A stretch of DNA of 6,564 nucleotides from Candidatus Binataceae bacterium (GTDB taxonomy: Bacteria; Desulfobacterota; Binatia; Binatales; Binataceae), in NCBI GenBank assembly GCA_030042765.1, contig JASHZA010000112.1, positions 1 to 6,564 on the forward strand. Reading direction: 5' to 3'. This document shows, piece after piece, positions 1-5,599 of this stretch; position 1 is the first letter of the stretch; each line of letters opens with the position of its first letter. Below the pieces are notes generated by a model, which saw only the letters and a program-made list of their open reading frames with translations, did not search any database and had not been told where the DNA came from. Both the position numbers and the translations under genes were made by a program.

Positions 1-1
1 G

Positions 2-1033
2 CTGCGCGAGCAGGGCTACGACGTGGTTGGGGTCGCGATGCGACTGGCGCCGGACATTCCGGGCGCGATCGGCGCACGGCACGCAACGTGCTGTTCGCAC
101 GACGACTTCGAGGATGCGCGCCGGGTAGCAGAGCGGCTGGATTTTCCGTTCTACGTTGTTGACCTGCGCGCCGACTTCGCGGCGCGGGTAATCGATAATT
201 TCGTCGACGAGTATCTTCGCGCGCGCACGCCGAATCCATGCGTAATGTGCAATCGCGAAATCAAATTTGACCGGCTGTGGAGCCGCGCGCAGGCGCTCGC
301 GGCGGATTTTATCGCGACCGGCCATTATGCGCAGATCGAGCGCGACATTGCCGGCCGGTTGCATCTCCGGCGCGCTGTCGATACCGCCAAGGATCAATCG
401 TATTTCCTTTTTTCGCTCACGCAGCGCGAGCTGGCACGAACGCTGTTCCCGCTAGGCGCAACGACCAAGACGCAAGTGCGCGCTCGCGCCCGTGCGCTTG
501 GACTCGCCAACGCAGATAAGCCCGAAAGCCAGGAGATCTGCTTTGTGCCCGACGGCGCGTACGCACGGTTCGTCGAGCGCAACGCGAACCCGGAGCGGAT
601 TCGCGCAGGGCGGATCGTGGACGGCGCCGGCCGGGTGCTGGCGCAGCATGGTGGGGTGCATAATTTCACGATCGGACAGCGCCGAGGCCTGGGTGTTGCT
701 ACCGGAGAGCCGCTCTATGTCCGCAAAATTTCTGCCGAACGCGGCGACGTGGTCGCGGGAAGGCGTGATGAACTGAGCGCGGCGGGACTGGTGGCACGAG
801 ATGTCAGCCTGGTCGACCCGCAGGCCGTGCAAGAAGGTGAAATGGCCGTGGAAGTCAAAATTCGCTACCGCCATCCGGCAATTCCGGCAAGAGTTCGGAT
901 GACCGATGCGAGCCGCGCCGAGGTCCGCTTTGACAGCAGTGGTCCCGCGGTGACTCCGGGCCAAGCGTGCGTATTCTATCGCGGCGACGACGTGGTCGGC
1001 GGCGGCTTTATCGATCGCGCAATCGGGAGTTAA
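2..1033 (+). CDS. mnmA: tRNA-specific 2-thiouridylase MnmA (5'-partial)
   Basis: MnmA activates U34 of tRNA-Lys, -Glu and -Gln with ATP and inserts sulfur to give 2-thiouridine, the wobble thiolation that supports decoding; it is cytoplasmic. The reading frame is open from base 2, and 343 residues are visible up to the TAA at 1031-1033. Roughly the first 20 residues, with the ATP-binding SGGVDSS loop, lie outside the window. The first visible residues, LREQGYDVVGVAMRL, match the family just after that loop. Further landmarks, in visible-fragment numbering, are the CCSHDDFEDARRVA segment (about 30-43), TPNPCVMCNREIKF (76-89, Cys80 and Cys83), ATGHYAQI (about 105), the KDQSYFLFSL block (about 130), the second catalytic cysteine in ESQEICFVPDG (Cys180), and NFTIGQRRGLG (about 221). 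The last third forms the beta-barrel domains typical of the family. An in-frame GTG at 23 is internal, not the start. mtaB begins 9 nt after the stop, so the two are probably cotranscribed. Confidence 0.96.
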   Translation: MREQGYDVVGVAMRLAPDIPGAIGARHATCCSHDDFEDARRVAERLDFPFYVVDLRADFAARVIDNFVDEYLRARTPNPCVMCNREIKFDRLWSRAQALAADFIATGHYAQIERDIAGRLHLRRAVDTAKDQSYFLFSLTQRELARTLFPLGATTKTQVRARARALGLANADKPESQEICFVPDGAYARFVERNANPERIRAGRIVDGAGRVLAQHGGVHNFTIGQRRGLGVATGEPLYVRKISAERGDVVAGRRDELSAAGLVARDVSLVDPQAVQEGEMAVEVKIRYRHPAIPARVRMTDASRAEVRFDSSGPAVTPGQACVFYRGDDVVGGGFIDRAIGS

Positions 1034-1042
1034 CCAGGGCGC

Positions 1043-2377
1043 ATGCGCTTTGCGATTGCCACACTGGGTTGCAAGGTCAACCAATACGACTCGGCGATGA
1101 TCGAGGCGCGGCTCAGCGCACTGGGCCTGGAACGCGGCGAATTCGGTGCCGTCGCCGACGTCTACATTGTGAATACCTGCACCGTGACAGATCGGGCCGA
1201 CGCTGAGAGCCTCCGAATGGCACGGCGGGCGCGCAGGCTCAATCCGCTCGCGCGCGTGATCATGACCGGGTGCCTGGCTCAAGCCAACCCCGCGACGCTG
1301 ACGCGCGCCCCCGAAGTCGATGCAATCGTTGGGTTGGGACGGCCTGGTGATCTCGAGAGGGCGGCGCTGGGCAGCATGAGCGATCGCGTGATGGTGACCG
1401 ACTTGCGCAAGGAACGGGCTGCGATCGAGCTTGGAGCGGTGACCCTCGAAGGTCGTACGCGAGCCTTTCTAAAGCTGCAGGAGGGGTGCGACCAGTTCTG
1501 CACCTTCTGCATCGTGCCGTTCTCGCGCGGAAAGTCGCGCAGCGTAGAGCCGCGGCGGGTGATGGCGGCGATCGATCAATTGGCGGAGCAGGGGTTCAAG
1601 GAAGTGATCCTGTCGGGCGTGCATCTGGGCGGTTACGGCAAAGATCTCGAACCTGCGATTGGGCTGGAGGCGCTGCTCGAGATGATCGCCGAACGCGCCC
1701 CAATCGCGCGGGTGCGTATCAGTTCGCTCGACCCGGAGGAATTGAGCGATCGCATCATCGCGATCCTCGCACAAAGTGAAAAGTTCTGTCCGCATCTTCA
1801 TCTGCCGCTGCAGGCGGGCGACGACTGGATACTCTCGCGGATGCGGCGGCGTTATTCGACCGCGCATTTCAGCGAGCGGTTGGAGCGCGCGCTGGCGGCC
1901 CTCCCCGACGCAGCAATCGGGACTGACCTGATAGTGGGTTTTCCGGGCGAGACCGCGCGCCATTTCGACCGCTATCTGAAGTTCCTCGAAAGCCTGCCGA
2001 TCGCGTACTTTCACGTGTTTCCTTATTCGGTCCGGGCGGGAACGACGGCGGCAAAATTCGGCGGGCGGGTCGCGGCGGAGGAAATTCGCCGGCGAGCGGC
2101 CGTGATGCGCGAGTTGGGGGAGCGCAAGCGGCGGGTCTTCGCGCAGAGGTTCGTTGGGCGGAGGCTTAGGGTATTATTCGAAGAGGCTGACGCGCACGGA
2201 CGCTTGCAAGGATACAGCCGCAACTATATTCGCGTCACGGCCAACGGCGGCGCCGAACTGAGCAATCACGAAGTAGAGGTGGAGGCATCGTTTGCAGAGG
2301 GCGCTCAACTGGCTGGTCGGATTGTTCGGACGGAAGGGTGTCCCTGCGGCGCCTCAGCTGTCGGCTCCCCCGGCTGA
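1043..2377 (+). CDS. mtaB: tRNA t6A37 methylthiotransferase MtaB (radical SAM)
   Basis: This 444-residue protein belongs to the MiaB/RimO/MtaB methylthiotransferases and is predicted to convert t6A at tRNA position 37 to ms2t6A. The N-terminal UPF0004 domain has three cluster-binding cysteines: Cys10 in TLGCKVNQYDS, Cys46 in NTCTVTD and Cys77 in TGCLAQ. The radical SAM motif CxxxCxxC is Cys149, Cys153 and Cys156, in EGCDQFCTFCIVPFSRG. TDLIVGFPGET (294-304) and FHVFPYSVRAGT (323-334) follow, and residues about 367-430 form a TRAM RNA-binding domain. GCKVNQYDS and the HVFPYS block favour MtaB over MiaB or RimO. The ATG at 1043 gives the normal N-terminus directly before the first motif. AGGG at 1036-1039 is only 3 nt away, so the Shine-Dalgarno is poor; GGGAG at 1025-1029, inside the end of mnmA, is another weak candidate. 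The last 28 codons overlap rnc in another frame and encode a short tail containing GCPCG after the TRAM domain. The specific substrate is inferred from family motifs. Confidence 0.93.
   Translation: MRFAIATLGCKVNQYDSAMIEARLSALGLERGEFGAVADVYIVNTCTVTDRADAESLRMARRARRLNPLARVIMTGCLAQANPATLTRAPEVDAIVGLGRPGDLERAALGSMSDRVMVTDLRKERAAIELGAVTLEGRTRAFLKLQEGCDQFCTFCIVPFSRGKSRSVEPRRVMAAIDQLAEQGFKEVILSGVHLGGYGKDLEPAIGLEALLEMIAERAPIARVRISSLDPEELSDRIIAILAQSEKFCPHLHLPLQAGDDWILSRMRRRYSTAHFSERLERALAALPDAAIGTDLIVGFPGETARHFDRYLKFLESLPIAYFHVFPYSVRAGTTAAKFGGRVAAEEIRRRAAVMRELGERKRRVFAQRFVGRRLRVLFEEADAHGRLQGYSRNYIRVTANGGAELSNHEVEVEASFAEGAQLAGRIVRTEGCPCGASAVGSPG
2281..2285 (+). promoter_or_regulatory. Ribosome binding site of rnc (GGAGG)
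   Basis: GGAGG lies 6 nt before the TTG at 2292, inside the 3' end of mtaB. It is the strongest Shine-Dalgarno-like match at any gene start in the window. It is the main reason for choosing TTG 2292 over the next in-frame candidate, TTG at 2322, which has no such motif upstream. Confidence 0.6.
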
Positions 2378-3062
2378 AAACTATCACGCGGATCTCGAGC
2401 ACAGGCTCGGTTACACTTTCAGGCGGCCGGAACTGCTGGTGACGGCACTGACCCATCCGAGCGCCGTTACCGGAGTCGAGCCGCATTACGAGCGGCTGGA
2501 GTTCCTGGGCGACGCCGTGCTCGACCTGGCGATTGCCGATTTACTGATGCGTCGTTTTCCCGACGCCAAAGAAGGTGCGCTGTCCAAGGAGCGCGCTTCG
2601 ATCGTCAACGGCCGTACGCTGGCGCTAAAGGCGGGCGAGATCGGGCTTGGGCCCAAACTGCGGCTGGGAAAGGGTGAAGAGAAGAGCGGCGGGCGCGACA
2701 AGATATCCATACTGGCCGCCGCGTTCGAGGCGGTGATCGGCGCGATTTACGTGGACGGCGGTTTGACGCCGGCGCAACGCGTGGTGGAGAAGCTGTTCGC
2801 CGACGATATCGGTGGACCGTCGGCCGAACGCGATTACAAGACCGAACTCCAGGAGATCGCGTACCGCCGCTTCCGAGCCCAGCCGGTTTACGAGCTGGTG
2901 TCGGCACGCGGGCCAGACCATGCCAAGCGCTTTACGACACGGATTCGCATCGGTGGGCGCGAACTGGGCGTGGGAGAGGGCGGCAGCAAGAAGCAGAGCG
3001 AGCAGGCCGCGGCGCGGGCAGCGCTCAGCGCGATCGAAGAGGAGCGGCAGGCGCGTGGATAG
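2292..3062 (+). CDS. rnc: Ribonuclease III
   Basis: RNase III cleaves double-stranded RNA, including the stems that release precursor 16S and 23S rRNA, and works as a homodimer in the cytoplasm. The protein is 256 residues. A variable N-terminal stretch (1-34) is followed by the nuclease domain from LEHRLGYTFRRPELL (35-49). The signature YERLEFLGDAVLDL (66-79) supplies the acidic residues Glu67, Glu70 and Asp74. KSGGRDKISILAAAFEAVIGAIY (131-153) supplies Glu146, but the residue matching E. coli Asp114 is Ala143. A double-stranded RNA-binding domain follows at about 182-249, from DYKTELQEIAYRRF to KKQSEQAAARAAL. The start is TTG 2292, preceded by GGAGG at good spacing. This puts the first 86 nt inside the end of mtaB. 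The last 8 nt overlap era, an arrangement that recalls the rnc-era pair of many bacteria and implies coupled translation. The identity is secure; the exact start and full catalytic strength are less so. Confidence 0.95.
   Translation: MQRALNWLVGLFGRKGVPAAPQLSAPPAENYHADLEHRLGYTFRRPELLVTALTHPSAVTGVEPHYERLEFLGDAVLDLAIADLLMRRFPDAKEGALSKERASIVNGRTLALKAGEIGLGPKLRLGKGEEKSGGRDKISILAAAFEAVIGAIYVDGGLTPAQRVVEKLFADDIGGPSAERDYKTELQEIAYRRFRAQPVYELVSARGPDHAKRFTTRIRIGGRELGVGEGGSKKQSEQAAARAALSAIEEERQARG
3040..3044 (+). promoter_or_regulatory. Ribosome binding site of era (AGGAG)
   Basis: AGGAG within AAGAGGAG lies 10 nt before the GTG at 3055, inside the last codons of rnc. It supports GTG 3055 over a second in-frame GTG at 3064, which would sit 19 nt away. 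Confidence 0.45.
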
Positions 3063-3957
3063 GGTGGAGGGCGGGAGCCACCGCGCGGGCTTTGTAACCA
3101 TCGCCGGGCGCACCAACGTCGGCAAATCAACGCTGCTCAACCGCATCGTCGGACAGAAGGTTGCGATCGTGACGCCCAAGCCGCAGACCACCCGCCGCCG
3201 CATCGTCGGAATTCGTCACGACCCCGACGCTCAGATAATTCTGATCGACACGCCCGGACTCCACAAGGCGCATCGTCTACTCAACCGGCGGATGGTCGAC
3301 ACCGCGCGACGGTGCTTGGCGGAAGGGGAGGTGATTGTTGGCGTGGTGGAGGCCGGGGACCGGCTTCACGATGAGGACCGCATCTTTCTCGCAGAAATCG
3401 GCGGGCTCGGCCGGCCACTCGTGGTGGCGATCAATAAGATCGACCGGGTCACGCGCGAACGGTTGATACTATTGGTGCAGGCTGTGAGCCAGGCGTCGCC
3501 AGCAGCCGAAATCGTGCCGGTAAGCGCGCTCCGAGGCGACAATGTCGACGAACTCGTGCGGGTAATCAAGAGGATGCTGCCGGAAGGCTCCCCGCTGATG
3601 CCCGAGGAAGAGTATACTGATCAGACGGAGCGGATGATCGTGGAGGAGGTAATTCGGGAGAAGATCTTCCTGGCGATGCGCCAGGAGATCCCGTTCTCGA
3701 CAACGGTGGTAGTGGAAAGCTTCGTTGAGGGGCCTGAGCGCGGGCTGGTCAAGATTGCAGCGCTTATAATCGTCGAACGTGAGGCGCATAAGGGAATGGT
3801 GATCGGAGCCGGCGGTCAGCGGCTCAAGGAAATCGGCACGAGCGCACGGCTGGAACTCGAAGGGCTACTCGGACGCAAGGTTTTCCTCGAGACTCGAGTC
3901 AAGGTGGAGAAAGGGTGGACCGCGGACCCGCGCAAGCTCAAGGAACTGGGCTTTTAG
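3055..3957 (+). CDS. era: GTPase Era
   Basis: Era is an essential GTPase that binds the 3' end of 16S rRNA through a KH domain and acts as a checkpoint in 30S subunit assembly. From GTG 3055 the product is 300 residues, the usual length. The GTPase motifs are G1 GRTNVGKS (18-25), G2 around Thr45 in PQTTRRRI, G3 DTPG (65-68, followed by LHKAHRLLNRRMV), G4 NKID (127-130) and G5 SAL (157-159). The C-terminal KH domain starts near REKIFLAMRQEIPFS (201-215) and carries its GxxG loop in VIGAGGQRLKEIG (249-261). The protein ends in the family-typical GWTADPRKLKELGF. The frame stays open upstream to 2812, but that stretch is rnc read in another frame. The first codons overlap the rnc stop (GTGGATAG contains both), so translation is probably coupled. 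The G1 loop has Thr where Era proteins usually have Pro. Confidence 0.96.
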   Translation: MDRVEGGSHRAGFVTIAGRTNVGKSTLLNRIVGQKVAIVTPKPQTTRRRIVGIRHDPDAQIILIDTPGLHKAHRLLNRRMVDTARRCLAEGEVIVGVVEAGDRLHDEDRIFLAEIGGLGRPLVVAINKIDRVTRERLILLVQAVSQASPAAEIVPVSALRGDNVDELVRVIKRMLPEGSPLMPEEEYTDQTERMIVEEVIREKIFLAMRQEIPFSTTVVVESFVEGPERGLVKIAALIIVEREAHKGMVIGAGGQRLKEIGTSARLELEGLLGRKVFLETRVKVEKGWTADPRKLKELGF

Positions 3958-4000
3958 CCGGGCCCGTATTCGTGAAGATTGCTCCAGAGACATCGCATTG

Positions 4001-5479
4001 ATGCACAGGAATTCCAGACGTGTTGCTGCGGCTGCGGCTCCGACGGCCGGCGCCCGCATCCTGGGGGGCGACCAGCTTGCGAGCGCGGGCCTGCCGGTGG
4101 TCGTGATTGTCGGACGCGCGAATGTGGGGAAGTCGACGCTGTTCAACCGGATCGTCGGCCGTGGCCGCGCGATCGTCAGTCCGATTGCGGGCACGACGCG
4201 TGACCTGAATGTCGCGCGCGCTTCGCATAACGAGCGCGACTTCATGCTGGTGGACAGCGGCGGGTTGGAGCTCTACGCGCGTGAACCCGCCACCGAGCGC
4301 GCGTTGGAGGAAGCGCTACGTGCAGTCGCGTCGGCCGACATCGTGATCTTTGTACTGGACGGCCGAGCGGGTGTCTCGAGCGCGGATGAGGAGGTGCTCG
4401 CGCTTATCCGCGAGACCGGGCGCCCGATAGTGGTTGCGGTCAACAAGATAGACCATCCGGGACGCGAGGTGGCTGCGGCCGCCGAAGCCTATGCGCTGGG
4501 AGTTTCGGAGGTCGCGTTGGTATCGGCCGCGCACGGGCACGGCGTGAGCGAATTGCTCGATGCGATAACAGTGGCGCTGCCCCGATGTGAGACCGTATCC
4601 GAGACGAAGCCGGATTTGCGACTTGCGCTGATCGGGCGTCCCAACGCTGGCAAGTCGTCAATCCTGAACCGGCTTTCGGGTTTTGAACGGGCAATCGTGG
4701 ACGAGTGTCCGGGCACGACGCGCGATCCGGTGGACGTACGGTTGCGCGCGGGCGACCGCGACGTGCTGTTAATTGACACTGCGGGAATCCGGCGCCCGAC
4801 CAAGGTCGAGGGCGAACTCGAGCAATTCGCGGTAGGGCGCGCGATCGAAACGATTCGCCGCGCCGAGGTGCTGGCCCTTGTGGTTGACGCGACGCAGGGA
4901 ATCACCGATCAGGACGTGCGGCTGGCGCGGGTGGTCGAGCATGAGGGGCGGGCGCTGATACTCGTGTGCAACAAATGGGACGCGGCGGCCAAGCTCGATC
5001 GCCGGGTGCGGGTGTTCGTGCGCGACGCGCGCGAGCGCTACCCGTTTTTGGATTTCGTGCCGATGCTCTTTACGTCGGCGCTGACCGGCGACGGAATCGG
5101 CGAGATTATTCCGGCAGCGGCGCGAGCCGGGGCCGCTTGGCATTCGCAGTTCCAGACGGCGTTGCTCAATAGGGTGCTGGCGGACACGGTGGCGGCGATG
5201 GACCCGCCGCTGGTCGCGGGGCGGCGGCTCAAGCTGATGTATGTGACACAGACCGGGAGTGCGCCGCCGCGGCTAGCTTTCTTCACGAACGTCGAGCGCG
5301 ATATCCCGACGCATTATGTGAGATTCCTCGAAGGGCGCTTCCGCAAGGCACTTGGGATAGAAGGCGTCGGTACACCGCTTCGCATGGAGTTCCGGCGAAC
5401 CGGTAGGTCGTGGGCGGAGGAGCGGAGGAGGAAACGCGGAGCGCCCACGAGCGCCGCGGCCAAGGCCCACGCCGATTAG
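4001..5479 (+). CDS. der: GTPase Der (EngA), ribosome assembly
   Basis: Der is a GTPase with two tandem G domains and a KH-like domain, and it is needed for 50S subunit assembly. From ATG 4001 it is 492 residues. G domain 1 has G1 GRANVGKS (38-45), GTTRD (64-68), G3 DSGG (85-88), G4 NKID (148-151) and G5 SAA (175-177). G domain 2 has G1 GRPNAGKS (212-219), GTTRD (238-242), G3 DTAG (259-262), G4 NKWD (324-327) and G5 SAL (359-361). The KH-like domain spans about 380-467, and IPTHYVRFLEGRFRKALGI is typical of it. A basic tail (RRTGRSWAEERRRKRG) follows. The start lies 43 nt after era with only a weak AGAGA at 3986-3990 upstream. It adds about 30 Ala/Gly/Arg-rich residues before the usual N-terminus (LPVVVIVGR). 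TTG 3998, directly before it, is possible; CTG 4091 would give a standard-length Der but has no ribosome binding site. era and der are probably in one operon. Confidence 0.95.
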   Translation: MHRNSRRVAAAAAPTAGARILGGDQLASAGLPVVVIVGRANVGKSTLFNRIVGRGRAIVSPIAGTTRDLNVARASHNERDFMLVDSGGLELYAREPATERALEEALRAVASADIVIFVLDGRAGVSSADEEVLALIRETGRPIVVAVNKIDHPGREVAAAAEAYALGVSEVALVSAAHGHGVSELLDAITVALPRCETVSETKPDLRLALIGRPNAGKSSILNRLSGFERAIVDECPGTTRDPVDVRLRAGDRDVLLIDTAGIRRPTKVEGELEQFAVGRAIETIRRAEVLALVVDATQGITDQDVRLARVVEHEGRALILVCNKWDAAAKLDRRVRVFVRDARERYPFLDFVPMLFTSALTGDGIGEIIPAAARAGAAWHSQFQTALLNRVLADTVAAMDPPLVAGRRLKLMYVTQTGSAPPRLAFFTNVERDIPTHYVRFLEGRFRKALGIEGVGTPLRMEFRRTGRSWAEERRRKRGAPTSAAAKAHAD

Positions 5480-5486
5480 CAAGGTC

Positions 5487-5545
5487 CGGCCCGATTCCCC
5501 TTCCGGCAGCCGCGAACCGCAGGATTGTGGAGAGGCTGCGGGCCG
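5487..5545 (+). other. Nested GC-rich inverted repeats after der
   Basis: CGGCCC at 5487-5492 can pair with GGGCCG at 5540-5545. Directly inside, GCAGCC at 5506-5511 can pair with GGCTGC at 5534-5539, leaving a 13-nt bulge on the left side. A small inner hairpin is possible between 5517-5521 and 5526-5530 with one G-U pair. No T-run follows, so this is not a standard intrinsic terminator. It could act as an RNA-stabilising 3' structure or a weak terminator of the der transcript, or be a chance product of high GC. Confidence 0.25.
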
Positions 5546-5550
5546 TGCGC

Positions 5551-5579
5551 TTCGGCCGCAATGGCGGCTCCGCTATAGT
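5551..5579 (+). promoter_or_regulatory. Possible sigma70-type promoter of guaA
   Basis: TATAGT at 5574-5579 differs from the -10 consensus TATAAT at one base and is a rare AT-rich island in this gap. With a 17-nt spacer the -35 position would be TTCGGC (5551-5556), a poor match sharing only the leading TT. Transcription would begin near 5586, leaving a leader of about 14 nt before the GTG start of guaA. A perfect 5-bp inverted repeat, GCCGC/GCGGC with a 4-nt loop (5555-5568), lies between the two boxes. Confidence 0.35.
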
Positions 5580-5587
5580 ATGTCGGC

Positions 5588-5591
5588 AAGG
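5588..5591 (+). promoter_or_regulatory. Weak ribosome binding site of guaA (AAGG)
   Basis: AAGG lies 8 nt before the GTG at 5600. It is short but correctly placed. An in-frame TAG at 5576-5578 and the absence of any other standard start codon between it and 5600 make this GTG the only good choice. Confidence 0.4.
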
Positions 5592-5599
5592 CAAGCCCT

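Noticed and set aside
452..1282. 276-codon open frame on the - strand across the mnmA/mtaB junction
   Set aside because: It is fully antisense to two well-recognised genes, its protein resembles no family I know, and long antisense frames are expected in GC-rich coding DNA.
2812..3054. An 81-residue N-terminal extension of Era
   Set aside because: This stretch encodes the dsRNA-binding domain of RNase III in another frame; starting at GTG 3055 gives a normal 300-residue Era with a ribosome binding site.
3959..3966. CGGGCCCG palindrome right after era as a terminator
   Set aside because: It has no loop and no T-run, and der follows 43 nt after era; it is most likely a chance GC palindrome.
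5580..5582. ATG upstream of guaA as its start codon
   Set aside because: It is out of frame with guaA, and the guaA frame has a TAG at 5576-5578.
5480..5599. A purine riboswitch controlling guaA
   Set aside because: I could not find the conserved three-way-junction core, and the likely leader after the -10 box is too short to hold one.
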